Source of the DNA: Zychaea mexicana
Lineage: Eukaryota > Mucoromycota > Mucoromycetes > Mucorales > Lichtheimiaceae
DNA: 64,000 nucleotides
Direction of reading: 5' to 3'
Assembly (NCBI RefSeq): GCF_025766255.1
Contig: NW_026516726.1
Location: 124,001 to 188,000 of the forward strand
Below are positions 26,371-38,312 of this stretch, one piece after another. Below the pieces are notes generated by a model. It ran no database searches. It saw only the letters and a list, made by a program, of their open reading frames with translations, and was not told where the DNA came from. A program made the translations under genes and the position numbers. Each line of letters opens with the position of its first letter. Positions within the stretch are counted from its first letter, which is position 1.

Positions 26371-27843
26371 GGTGGCAAGTTTTCTGTTACGTCAAAAAGA
26401 TATGGTTGTGTCAAACATGACCGAATTTCCCGAATTTAAATCTGCGTCGTTTCAACTTATTGCTACAGCTGGAAAAAGCATTTAGTTTTAGTCTTAGCTA
26501 TTGGAAAATATGATCTGTCGAAAGTGGAAGAGTCTCTTCCTGATGTTAATAGTAAGCACTTCGAAAGGCCGCATTATGGACTTATCAACCCATACACAAC
26601 GCACCAGCAAGTGCATAATAACTTATAGTTTATTGCTACCTTGATGATCAACGTCATGTGTATATGTCTCGTATCATTCCGTGAATTTTGGAGCACTCTG
26701 CCATTCCTTTACATATTTCTCTTCCCTTTAAAGGCACACAGGTCATTTTCCGTTTACGCATTTACACTGGCAATCAATTAAGTAGGAATGCTAGAAGCTT
26801 TTAGCATATCTACAATATAAGATGTAATCTGTTCGAAAGAGATTTATGCTGCATATTACCATCGATACAATAAGAAAATCCTCCCCCAGTAATCGTAAGC
26901 GATTACAAAGGTGTCTTTATTGAGGAAATATGAGTGGAAAGTCAAAGTTGTGAACCAATCGGTACGAGAGGGCGATGTAATAAGAGTTAATGCCACTCTT
27001 ATCGCTTTGTTCAGACAATGCAAGTGAGCATGCTTGCATATTCGTCGGATTGATACGATCTCCTGGTCGCATTTGATAGCCTTACCGATGGCCAGAAGAT
27101 ACGGATAAGCCAGTTCGAGGATAGAAATTACCTGAGCGGTCCAAACACTTTTTAGATATGCGAAACGGCGCTCGATCGGTTTTGTTAATGTAAGAATCAG
27201 TTTTTGCCTACACGTCCATGACCAAGAGTTGATATGGAAAAATGGGAGATATGGCTATGCCTTTATCGTGTACGTTTATACTTTCAATGATGCTGACTGT
27301 TGTTACAGCAGGTTTCGACTTCCGGCTCTTCGCAGCAACGTTCTTCTTGACACGCTCCCGGTCTTTACCCCATCTCGCGACATTGGTGGCCTTGGGAGTA
27401 TTTGTATCCTTATTCAGCGCCTCCAAGGTCTTACGCTGCTTAGCCTCGTCGTACGTCGTGTTACCGGTATATCATTTGTATTTGGCGCAGTTTCCAAGTT
27501 GATGACGATCGCATTGAGGGACTTGTAGTCGTTGCCTCCAGTCGCAGTTGTTGAGATAATTTCGTATGCATCGCTGAATTTGCAGTTCTATTTTTTCATC
27601 TCGCACGTCCAGGCGAATGTGTCACATTAGGCAGTAATGATACGATACTGACTATCAGTTTGACACAAACATTTTTAATACGTTACTTTTTCACACCAAA
27701 GTTGTTGCTTTGACACAGAGGTTGCTGCGAAACTGTGGAACTGCCGGAACTGCGGAACATTGTTCCGCAGTTTTGACCATAAAGCCTAGTTTGGTGTAGG
27801 TGGCTTGTAGGCACGATCTGTGCTGAAAAAAGCGGGCGGGCCG
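26371..27843. other. Intergenic region with a possible decayed ORF at 27.2-27.56 kb
   Basis: Most of this stretch has no supported gene. On the minus strand around 27560-27205 two adjacent frames together read like protein: NDYKSLNAIVINLETAPNTND, then after a frame change TTYDEAKQRKTLEALNKDTN and VARWGKDRERVKKNVAAKSR. The second part is strongly basic. The frame change near 27465 and the absence of a clear start suggest a relic. I do not recognise the family. Confidence 0.4.
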
Positions 27844-27850
27844 TATAAAA
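27844..27850 (+). promoter_or_regulatory. TATA box of the eIF5B gene
   Basis: TATAAAA lies 44 bp upstream of the eIF5B ATG, which implies a very short leader. Supported by motif and position only. Confidence 0.5.
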
Positions 27851-27893
27851 ACACACCTCCTTTTGTCTCCTCCACTGCCAACGAATTTACGAA

Positions 27894-30800
27894 ATGGGAA
27901 AAAAGAAAGGCTCAAAGCAAAAGAAAAACGACGATTACTGGTAGGAATTCAAAATTTTAATTTCAAGCATTTTTTTTTGTGTGCTAATCTTTTCCTTCTA
28001 ACATTTTACTTATCAAACGCGTCTGTTATACAGGGACGAAGAGTTTGAACAGGAAGCTGTCGCGACGGGTGCTGCCCAGCCCGAAGAGGATGGCGAAGCC
28101 TTAGAAAAGCGTACTGCTGCTTTTGACGCTTTGGCCGAACTTAATGACGATGACGATGGGTAAAGCTATCTTATTGTCTTACCTGCCTTGCTTTTTGGGG
28201 AGGTTGTGCTAACATAACAATTAATGTACTTTACATTTAGACTTATGGCCATGGTCAGCAAAGCTGCAAAGACTAAGGCAAAGAAGAACAAAAAGAAGAA
28301 TAAGCAGGCCGAGCCTGAATACGAAGAGGACTTTGCTGCCGCAGTAGAGGAAGAAGAAGAGCCTAAACCAGAGCCGGCACCACAACCTGCTTCGAAGAAG
28401 GGTAAAAAGAACAAAAAGAATAAGCAGCAAGCTGAACCCGAGTACGCAGAAGATTTCGACGAATTGCTTGATGAAGAGCCAGAGCCAGAGCCCGTTCCTG
28501 AGCCTACATCGAAGAAGGGTAAAAAGAACAAAAAGAACAAGCAGGCCGAACCTGAGTACGAGGAAGATTTCGCCGTCGAAGAGGAGGAGGAACAAGAGCC
28601 TGCACCTGCTGCCGCAGCTGAAGATGACGCTGACGACTTTGACGACGATTGGTCGAACGATAGCAAAAATAAAAAGAACAACAAAAAGCAACAAAAGGAG
28701 CCCGAGCCTGAAGCCGAGGAGCCTAAGCGTGTCTTGTCCAAAAAGGAAAAGGAGCGTTTAAAGAAGGAACGACAAAAGGAAGCCAAGCGTCTGGCCAATC
28801 TCGAAAAGAAGAAGCAAGAGACTCCTGCGAAGAAGGATGAACCAGCATCAAAGGCACCTGAGCCAGTATCCGCTCCTACACCTCCTCCCGCCGCCGCTGC
28901 TGCTGCTGCTGCTGGTGGCAAGAAGGGCAAGAAGGGTCCTGCTGGCGTTGCGGCTTTGAGAGTATGTTTTTGCTATTCATACGATGGTCTATTGCTAAGA
29001 TTTGTGTGACTCAATTCTTATTGCCGATTAGAAAATGCTGGAAGCCCAAAAGGCTGCTGAAGAAGAAGCCAAGCGCAAGGAAGAAGAAGAACGTAAGATT
29101 AGAGAAGAAGAAGAACGACTTGAAGCCGAGGAGGAAGAGCGTAGAGCCGAAGCTAAGCGTCTCAGGAAGGAAAGAGAAGCTGTAAGTACCTACATTTTTG
29201 CACACCTTTCAACCTGGGATTGCTGGATTATCCTAATATAAAAAATTCGCTGCTGTTTCTGTAGGCCAAGAAGGAACAATTGCGCAAGGAAGGCAAGCTT
29301 CTGACCAAGGCACAAAAGGAAGCGCAACGAAAGGCACAGCTTCGTCACGAGCAAATGCTGGCATCTGGCCAAGTCCAAGTTGCAGCTCTTCAGGGTGATG
29401 CAGGCGAAGGACCCAAGAAGAAGCCTGTGTACACTGTGAAGAAGAAGAAGAAACCCAACAAGGAAGAAATTGAGCGCAAGAAGCGTGAGGAAGAAGAAAA
29501 GAAACGTCAGGAGGAAGAGGAGGCACGAAGAAAGGCCGAAGAAGAGGCTAAGAAGAAGCAAGAAGAGGAGAAAGAAGAAGAAGAATGTAAGTTTGCTTCT
29601 CATATTTTCACTGCTGTGTTTGATGAATGGGGTACTCAACAACTTGGAAATGACGTGTATACTGACAATCTTTCACCCATTACAGCTGATGATGATGACT
29701 GGGAGAAGGCTGCTGATAGCACTGACGAAGAAGGAGCCAAATCCGATGAAAATATCAAGGATGACTGGGAAGAGGATAGTGAAGAGGACGAGGATAAGGA
29801 AGAAGGAAAGGCTCCTGCAAAGAAGGATGCAGCTCCCACCAAGAAGGCAGCACCCAAGAAGGAAGAGAGCGACTCTGAAGATTCTGACGACGAGAGCTGG
29901 GATGACAGCGATGAAGACAGTGACGAAGATTTGTCTCCCACTCAACGTGCTGCCTTGCAGCGCAAGGAGGAGGCTGCTGCTCGTCGCGCCCAGCGACAGA
30001 AGGATGCCCTTGCAGCCCGTTCGAAGGACGATCTCCGATCACCTATCTGCTGTATTCTTGGTCACGTCGATACTGGTAAGGCTTTTTTATCTTCTTTATG
30101 CCATCTGGGGGGGAGTTCGGATGGTAATGGTTGTGCATATAGAAAATGGATGCTGATCGATTTAATCGTGAAAAGGTAAAACAAAGCTTCTTGACAAGAT
30201 TCGTCAAACGAACGTGCAGGAAGGTGAAGCTGGTGGTATTACGCAGCAGATTGGTGCCACTTACTTCCCTGCCGATGCCATTGCACAGAAGACGGCTGTC
30301 TTGGGCAAGGATCGTGTCGAAGAGCTCAAGGTTCCTGGTTTGCTTGTCATTGACACACCAGGTCACGAGTCCTTCACCAACCTGAGAAGCAGAGGTAGCT
30401 CGCTGTGTAACATTGCCATTTTGGTCGTCGATATCATGCACGGTCTCGAACAGCAGACGCTCGAATCGATTCGTTTGTTGCGTGACCGCAAGACGCCTTT
30501 CATTGTCGCCTTGAACAAGATCGATCGTCTCTTCCAGTGGAAGGCGATTCCCAACAACTCGTTCCAAGCTTCGCTTGCCAAGCAAAAGAAGTCTGTCCAA
30601 CAAGAATTCGAGACTCGTTTGGAAAAGACCATGCTGCTGTTTGCCGAGCAAGGTCTTAACGCCGCTCTCTACTACAAGAATCCTAACGTTGCCAAGTACG
30701 TTTCGCTCGTGCCCACCTCTGCTGTCACCGGTGAAGGTGTGCCCGATATGTTGAATTTGTTGGTCAACTTGACCCAGACCCGTATGAGCAACCAGCTGAT

Positions 30801-31938
30801 GTATGTCACTGAGCTCGAATGTACCGTCTTGGAAGTCAAGGTCATTGAAGGCTTGGGTACCACCATCGATGTCGTCCTTGTCAACGGCTGGTTGCACGAA
30901 GGTGACAAGATTGTTGTGTGCGGCTTGAACGGCCCCATTGTCACTCAGGTCCGTGCTCTGTTGACACCCCAGCCTATGCGAGAATTGCGTATTAAGTCTC
31001 AGTACGTCCATCACAAGTCCGTGAAGGCCGCCTTGGGTGTCAAGATTTCTGCCCCCGATCTCGAAAAGGCTATTGCTGGTTCGCGTTTGCTTGTTGTCGG
31101 TCCTGAAGACGATGAAGATGATTTGAAGGAAGAGGTCATGTCCGATCTTACCAATTTGATGAGCACGATCAACCGTCAAGGTCGTGGTGTGTGGGTACAA
31201 GCTTCCACACTTGGTTCGCTCGAAGCCCTTTTGGAATTTTTGCGTGTCAGCAACATTCCTGTTTCAGGCATCAACATTGGTCCTGTGCACAGAAAGGATG
31301 TCATCAAGGCTAGTGTCATGGTCGAAAAGGCCAAGGAGTATGCCGTAATGCTCTGCTTCGACGTCAAGGTTGAGAAGGAAGCTGAAGAAATGGCTGAAGA
31401 TCTCGGTATGAAGATTTTCAAGGCCGACATCATCTACCATTTGTTCGATCGCTTCGTAGAGTACAGCAACACCATGATGGAAACCAAGCGAAAGGAACAA
31501 GCTGGCCAGGCCGTGTTCCCCTGTGTCCTCAAGATGGTTCCTGGTGCTATCTTCATGAAGAAGAACCCTATCGTCATGGGTGTCGACATTGTGGAGGGTC
31601 AATTGCGCATTGGTACGCCTATTTGCGTTGTCCGACCTAATGCAGAAGGTGTGCGTGAAGTGGTCCGCATTGGTAAAGTCACGTCTATCGAGAAGGACCA
31701 CAAGTCATTGGACGTGGTCAGAAAGGGCTCGGCCGGTGCTGGTGTCGCTATCAAGATTGAACAGCCAGTACACGAGAACCCATTGACGTACGGCCGTCAT
31801 TTTGACGATACGGACGAATACTACAGTAAAATCTCCCGCCAGTCTATTGACATTCTCAAGGAGTCGTTCAGAAAGGATATGTCCAAGGAAGATTGGGCAC
31901 TCGTTGTGAAGCTCAAGAAGATTCTGGGCGTAGATTAA
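27894..31938 (+). CDS. FUN12: Translation initiation factor eIF5B (IF2 family GTPase)
   Basis: Exon 1 starts [16 protein letters not shown]. Small 5' exons and introns lead into a long Lys/Glu-rich N-terminus with three related blocks ([20 protein letters not shown]). The GTPase core follows: [20 protein letters not shown] (G1, split by an intron near 30.08-30.18 kb), [17 protein letters not shown] (G2), [17 protein letters not shown] (G3) and ALNKIDRL (G4). Beta-barrel domains and the C-terminal helix end in [11 protein letters not shown], stop 31936-31938. From about 30.18 kb the frame is uninterrupted. eIF5B joins the 60S subunit to the initiation complex in the cytosol. The long antisense frames over this gene are compositional shadows of its Lys/Glu repeats. 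Confidence 0.97.
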
Positions 31939-32217
31939 ACTAATGTTATTTTCCCCACCTTATCATTCCACTTACCACACACTCGTATTAAAAAGGCATT
32001 ACACACACACCACACACACACACACACGCTCAACACTCCAGTTACAGTCCATACCAAATCTATCATTGTCTCTCGCCCACTTTCTTCACTGCATTAAACA
32101 CGAAGTTTTTTGTTGTTTCTTATTAAAATATATAGTAACTATTTACAAATTCAAGATGCAAAGCGGGAAACAGTAAAGGTAGAGAATGGGTCGCGATGAG
32201 GTAGAAAAATATAAGGA

Positions 32218-33955
32218 CTAGCGCTGCTGCTGTTGCTCCTGGAATTCGGATTTATATTCCTCGTTGGATATGAGTTTGACTATAGACTTGTTGGGGTTGG
32301 TATCATCCCGACGCATCACAAGTGTGCCGCTGATGGGAATACCCCGAGGTGGTCCAACTGTGTCGGCTGAAGATTCTGATGCCTTGATCCGGGTTTTTGC
32401 ATCCGCTACGAGGAACGATCTGAGTAATTCGGTGCTGACGGTTGCTTGCATAGATAAGCGCGTCTTGATACTGATGCTGACACCGTTGGGCGGATTGAAA
32501 CAGGGGATATCCATCTCCTTCTCGATCTTGCCTTTAAGAAAATCCATGCTCCCCTTTTCTCCGTGAACAAGTACGACGTTACGAGGCTCACAGTGACGAA
32601 TCAGTTGCATGATACCCTTGGCATCGGCATGAGCACTGAATGACAGGTTACGAACTTGTAGATTGACGTGCACTTTGGTAAACTTATCGACTTCAATAAC
32701 CTTTTGACGTTGTAGAACCTTGGCACCGACTGTCCCAGCAGAGCAATAACCCGGTAAGATGACCATGTTCTTTGAATCTGGCGCCCATCGCTTGAATATA
32801 TCGAGGGAAGTCCCCAAATTGAGCATGCCTGGCGCTGCAAACACCACCATGGGACCCTTGTGGTCGAGCAGTGTCCGATTCCAGGTCTGGATGTGCTTAA
32901 AATCAAACATGTTGCGCTCCACAAATGTAGATTTCACTTTTTGGTTTGTCCAGTTGATAAAAAGCTTATAATAATCGTTGGCACGTTCTGTCAGGCCAGC
33001 AGAATGATACACGGGGACTTGGAGCCCCATGCGTTCCCAATACGATTCAATCAATATACACAGTTCTTGGGCACGACCCAGCGCAAATACTGGAATAAGC
33101 ACATTGCCTCCATTGGCTACACAGTCGTGCACCTTTTTCAAAAAGTCACGTTCGCGAGCTCGTTTCGAGTCACGGATCGTTGTGCCGTACGTGCTTTCGG
33201 TGATCAAGACGTCGGGCCGTACTTTATCAATCCACGCCGAGCCCAGATGTCGATCTGGTGTCATATTGTAGTCGCCCGTATACACTACAGATTCGTTGCC
33301 GACGCGCACGTAGAACATGGCTGCACCAAGCACGTGCCCCGCATAGTAAGCCTTTATCTCAATATCGTCGTCGACCCGGATGGTTTCGTGTAAATTGATA
33401 GGGACAACCTTCTTCATGCAGTCTTTGATCATGTACGATGTGAAGAAATTTGTTTCGCCTTTTCGCTCAACTGTGATTTTTCGATAATCTTCGAGTAAAA
33501 TAGGACAGATAGCTTTTGTTGGATGTGTCATATAGATGGGTCCGTCGTAGCCACACATTTCGGTGAAGAAGGGCAAGGCGCCACAGTGGTCGAGGTGAAA
33601 GTGAGTGATAATGACGGCGTCCAAGATTTCAGTGAATCGTCCCGTTTTCGAGATATATGTAAAGTCTGGAAATCGTCGCGCGTCATTGTAGCCCATATGC
33701 ATACCTATATAAAAACAAATTACGTACGATTCAGCTCTCTTTGCCACTTTTTTGACAAGATCGACCAATGCTTCAATGCAGTACATACCGCAATCAAACA
33801 TTATGTTTTTTCCCTTGATCGTGACCAGCACGCAGCTTCTACCGACATCTTGACCTAATAGTCTTGAAGTCAGTGTTTATGTCACTTTTAAAAAAAAGTG
33901 TGTTATGCCTTTTTCTTTGCAAACCTGCTCCTAATGGTACAACTTGAATGGACAT
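32218..33955 (-). CDS. INTS11: Integrator subunit 11-type metallo-beta-lactamase/beta-CASP RNA endonuclease
   Basis: Exon 1 (33955 downwards) gives [11 protein letters not shown], then [23 protein letters not shown] and, after an intron, [17 protein letters not shown]. The metal site [11 protein letters not shown] (HxHxDH), [11 protein letters not shown] and [14 protein letters not shown] are intact. The beta-CASP part has [45 protein letters not shown] and [15 protein letters not shown]. Side-by-side recollection matches INTS11 much better than CPSF73: the MHMGYND..RRFPDF and [16 protein letters not shown] stretches are diagnostic. The C-terminus after about residue 470 is short and ends QEQQQQR, stop 32218-32220. 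INTS11 cleaves snRNA 3' ends and nascent mRNA in metazoans. The gene is convergent with eIF5B, with 280 bp between stops. Confidence 0.92.
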
Positions 33956-34092
33956 TGTCGTTGGGGAATTGGGAGAAAGGAACAAGGAACGGACATTTTG
34001 CTGCGCTGAATTAAATCTTTGATAGCCGGTCGTTGGCTACATAGTAGTGTGGCAGACAAACAATAGTCACTGTCATGAAAATGATTATTTTA

Positions 34093-36246
34093 TTACACTT
34101 TTTTAACTAACAGCTGTGATGTCCGTAACCTAACTATCAGTGCTATTACTATGGAAAGAATATATGCCATTCCTGAAAAAACTTTCAAAGCAAGGAATGG
34201 TGTCTGGCTTATTCCTTCAAGGGCAGTTGCGACGACAGGACCAATAATAATGAATACATAAGCTAGCATTCTGAAGCTTGTTGCTGCTGCATAATTTTCC
34301 ATTCCTACAATAGCCAACGTAATAGGAGAGCCTACATACAGAAAGTGCAGACATCAAAAAGTTACAACCGCCATACAGCGTTACAATTGTTGCTATCATA
34401 TAACCAAGAAACAGCATTTGTTTCCAAGCACGACTCTGTATAGATATAAATTTTGTTTACCTAAAACAAATGGTGCTCCGCAGAAGAATCCAGTCAAAAA
34501 TGCGAATGTGTATAATGCTGGCATACTGAATGCGAGCATCCAGTTGACGAAAATCAGAACAGCTGTTATCGATGTGACAAGTATATACGTGTTCAGGTTT
34601 CCTAATCGATCAGCTACAAAGCTAAGTGCTTACTATGTAAGTATAGTTTTTGCATATATACAGCGAACACGTATTACTACACTTCACGTACCCAATTGTG
34701 ATGCGGCCGATGAGACCTCCGCTAGAGAATAACGTAACTGTCGCGGATCCGATGTATCCCGAAAGACCAATGTGTGTTGCATATGCTATAATTTCATCGT
34801 ATTATATATGAGAGAACGCTCATCTACTGCATCACATACTTTTAAGTCACGCTTACTAGGTAAAAAGGCAAATACGATATAAAATCCCCAACCAGTAACT
34901 GGTCCAATTAATGTCCACAGCAGTAACGACTTATTTTTGAGTATGCCAGTATGCAAGTTCAATCCTTGTTTCTTATTGCTTTGAGCTAAAGTAGCAGGTC
35001 TTTCTTTGATGAGTAAAACAGCGGTCGTGTTGGTTACAAAAAATAGCAGAGCCAGAATCCGATACATCCTATGATGATAGCACAAGTTAATTTAGGCAAA
35101 TGGCTTGTTGTGATTTAAGTGTTGTCGATTCCTCATACATATTTTCCATGCTTATATCCCATCCTGTGTCTCTAAAAGCGGGAGCGAATTCACTTACCAA
35201 GTAATGCCGAGTATGTTAACGGTGTAAGTTATCAAAAAAGGAATGAACAGTCCAGGCAGGGAAATGGCGCTCGCATGTAGCCCGAATACTGTACTTCGGT
35301 TTTTGACGAACCATTGTGGTATTACATGAATAATGGCCTATTTGTTGGAATATGGCGTCGAATGTTTCCCATGCATAGCTGAAGATGGTAAGTACCACTC
35401 GCGTACAGATACAGTACAGCACAAGCATGATGAATTAAACAAAGAAGTTTCAATGTTTAAGAGAAACAAAAAGAGTTGCAAAGAATATACTTACCCCATA
35501 TATTATCGAAGCGCCAATTCCAATACAGAGAGAAAAAGATAGGTATAGATGCCATACCTATACAATAGTATTAGGTAATATTGTATTTATTATTCAGTGT
35601 ACCACAATAGTACCTCATTCTTACAATACTAACATGTGTCGCCTGGCCTGATAGAACAAAGCCAACAGATATCATAATCGTTGCACCCGACAGTAGCAAT
35701 CGCATACCGACAAAAGGGAGCAAAATAGTAGTCAGAAAAATGCAGCTATATGTGATTGCGTTAAACAGTACACCGATGAACGACAGCTGCACCAATATGT
35801 TGGGATCCGACGAAAAGAACTGTTTTTTGAGATAAACGTCTTGCACTACCCCTTCAATAAGTAGAAGCGATATAATAGAAAAAAATAGAGCAATGTATGT
35901 AGTACATTTACATGTATCAGCAAGAAGAACTCAGAAGTGTTTTTCATTTCGATAAATCGAGTAAAGCAATATTCACCCCTAGTTGTTTATATATGTATAA
36001 TAATGATTTAGCATATGATTAAAAGTAAAGAAACAAAGTATAGATCTTGGACGATAATACATACCATGTCGATGGGATACCAACGTTGAGGGACGCAGAA
36101 ATACAACCGACTGCGATGATCCATGCATAGCCACCATCGATATTAGTTGACATTGAGGATAAATCAGCTGCGCCAGTCGCAGTAGGCTGCTGCTTCTGTT
36201 CCTTGAAATCAAAAGATGATGCAGGTGATGTAGACGACTGGCCCAT
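34093..36246 (-). CDS. MFS transporter, monocarboxylate-transporter-like
   Basis: Many short exons. After a polar N-terminus (MGQSSTSPASSFDFKEQ) comes the family signature DGGYAWIIAVGCISASLNVGIPSTWG at the first membrane segment. Later exons give VYLKKQFFSSDPNILVQLSFIG, LLPFVGMRLLLSGATIMISVGFVLSG, WTLIGPVTGWGFYIVFAFLPS, HIGLSGYIGSATVTLFSSGGLIGRITIG, FVADRLGNLNTYILVTSITAV, SMPALYTFAFLTGFFCGAPFVL and a last exon ending RTSQLLVKKV (stop 34093-34095). The frames join cleanly where I checked, so the gene appears intact. The substrate cannot be told; fungal members move carboxylates, riboflavin or unknown solutes. An upstream non-coding or extra exon is possible, because the open frame continues above 36246 without an ATG. 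Confidence 0.82.
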
Positions 36247-36803
36247 ATTTAAAAGGTCGTCCCGTTGTATTGCTATGGCACCATCAGTTTCAGTAACCGA
36301 GACGTAGTTGTCTCTGGAAAATTTCCTAGAGTCATAATGACCATGCTCAACGGATCCGATGTTCACCCTACATATTACACAGCCCAATTGGTTATACTTT
36401 CTTTCTCTGGCAATAGATACGCTCCAGGAGGTTTTCTCACATATGCGCCTTGAGGGTTAAGTCAAAGAAGGCCAAAATAAAAAGAAAAGGAGCATGAAAG
36501 ATAAACAGTGCACATATACTTTATATTTTATGAGCATCCACGGTCCTCTAGTCGGAAGTCGGCTTGATCTTTTCGAATGATAAAAATGTACATCGTAGTT
36601 TTGCACGGCGAAAAAAATATGCATAACCATGCATTACATACAGGTCCTTAAATGATACGTAAAGCCTACTACTCCTAATTTTTTAATTTGCCAAACCTAG
36701 CATTATTAAGAATTTTATGTTGTTAAAAGTAGTATACTGTAGCTTTGATTTGAGAGCATGCAGAGAACATGCAAAGATGTGAAGATGTGCTTGGCGTGCT
36801 AGG

Positions 36804-36810
36804 TATAAAA
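36804..36810 (+). promoter_or_regulatory. TATA box ahead of a possible micropeptide gene
   Basis: TATAAAA is followed 38 bp later by CAATTCGTAGCCGC and then a CT-rich leader to the ATG at 36934. The same 14-mer recurs at 37156-37169, downstream of another TATA-like sequence (37134-37140). Confidence 0.4.
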
Positions 36811-36933
36811 ATCGACATCGCTTTTATATCGTATTATACCGCAATTCGTAGCCGCAGTAGCTTCATTTCACCACACCTTATTTTAGCCTCTCCAATTTCA
36901 AACTCTCTCGCACCCTCATTGAGCTGTTCACCG

Positions 36934-37056
36934 ATGCCTCACGGCAAGTGCTTTCGCCGACTTAGTAAATGCTTCAACCGCATTAGCAAATGCTTTTGCC
37001 GCATTGGCAAGAGCTTTCATTTATTTTCACAAAAACATTGGGAATTTCAAGCTTGA
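36934..37056 (+). CDS. Candidate 40-residue cationic Cys repeat peptide
   Basis: The frame opens at an ATG that would be the first one downstream of the TATA box at 36804. It contains tandem 7-residue units KCFRRLS, KCFNRIS, KCFCRIG and KSFHLFS (21-nt DNA repeats), then a tail KHWEFQA. The units place basic, aromatic and aliphatic residues in a helical rhythm. No signal peptide is evident. I know no family with this pattern. It could be a lineage-specific small peptide or a chance frame over a short tandem repeat, so confidence is low. Confidence 0.35.
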   Translation: MPHGKCFRRLSKCFNRISKCFCRIGKSFHLFSQKHWEFQA

Positions 37057-37863
37057 AATTAACGGGTGACCACTGTGCTTTTGCTTAGATTATACCAGAA
37101 CATGTAAGAGTTGCATCTTTTTAAAATAAGGAGTATATATAAATCTTGACTTGGTCAATTCGTAGCCGCTCTTTCCTTCCAACCTCACAATTTTTGCTCA
37201 ATAGAAATCCGCTGCTTTATGTTTGTCGAGAGCTCACTGTAAGATCTGTAAATTAAAAAAGTGATGCATGGGTGGCCAAGCTTTAAGCCATGACTTCAAA
37301 TGCTGTCAAGTTTTGTCGTCTACTACTAGCAGTGCCTGATCGCTAGTGTATTAATACTTTTCAGGTTGAAAATATATTTGCATCTACAGAATTTCAAATA
37401 TGATGACAATATCTTCTGACCAGTTGAAAGCAAACATGCACATACTTTATAGCGTATACTGTACAGTGGACCTCCAGTTTTGCAACTCTCGGCAAATGCA
37501 ATCTCTACATTTTTTGCAGCGGGTTTTTTGGCATATCAAAAGAAAAAAAAACATCAACTTGCAGCTTGCAACATCTGTTTTGTAGGGAAAAATTTTTACT
37601 GATCTGCAACAAACATATATCAAAAGGAGGATAATTGAAGCCAATACAAAATAGGTTCTGGCATTCAAGGGTGTATTGCTCTCACAATATACTACATGGA
37701 AAATATCAGAGTACATTATTTGTAGATAATGTACTGACATTAAACATGGTAGTTTTATAATATTGAATCAGTTCATAACTTCCAGAGCATTTTTCCTCAT
37801 CCAGAAGGTGACCGTTCGTTTATTGAGTATATATCGATACATTTTTTTGTGCAAAAGACGATG
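37057..37863. other. AT-rich spacer with a second TATA/14-mer arrangement
   Basis: It holds TATATAT at 37134-37140 and a second CAATTCGTAGCCGC at 37156-37169, followed by a CT-rich stretch but only a very short frame. The remainder up to the edge of copy B shows no supported feature. Confidence 0.4.
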
Positions 37864-38230
37864 CATGCGTTTCCATTTCAGACGTGTGTTGTAATACTTG
37901 GATTACATTGAGATGATTAATAAGAGACAAAGCAGTCGAGCACTACGCATAATCTGATTGCTTCTTCCACCAACCAAAGGGCATCCCTTTCTTTTCATGA
38001 CTGAGATAACGATACCACACCGTGTAGCGAGCAGTGGTTTCGACACACAGACACATTAAAATCATATTCCGTTCCAAAAAAAAAAAGATTATGATTGCTT
38101 CTTGGTTGATTCGCTCTATTCCCTTTACTATTCCTGCCCATCTACCATTATCAGTAAAGAGTATAAAAGAACAACGGAAATTGGCAACCTGCCCCCAAGA
38201 AAGTTATGTGATTGGTTAATTAATGGTTGT
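37864..38230. repeat. Segment P, copy B: displaced demethylase promoter and intron end
   Basis: 37864-38193 is the reverse complement of 6115-5783 with minor changes. It includes the TATA box (TATAAAA, 38162-38168). 38208-38230 matches the end of demethylase intron 1 (5622-5600). The roughly 150 bp between them in copy A, with the start codon, exon 1 and the donor, is replaced by about 14 bp. At 38230/38231 it joins directly to the right end of E, an adjacency that does not exist in copy A. Confidence 0.85.
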
Positions 38231-38312
38231 TATGATAATTAAGAAACACCCACAGCGCAGTCACCATCAGGGTATTTTCATCACGCTCACAGACATTGCC
38301 CATTGATTAACA

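Noticed and set aside
28166..28930. A 254-codon Ser/Ala-rich minus-strand frame
   Set aside because: Antisense shadow of the Lys/Glu-rich eIF5B N-terminus; low complexity and no motif.
30043..31200. A 385-codon minus-strand frame
   Set aside because: It lies wholly antisense to the conserved GTPase part of eIF5B, and its residues follow from the codon bias of that gene.
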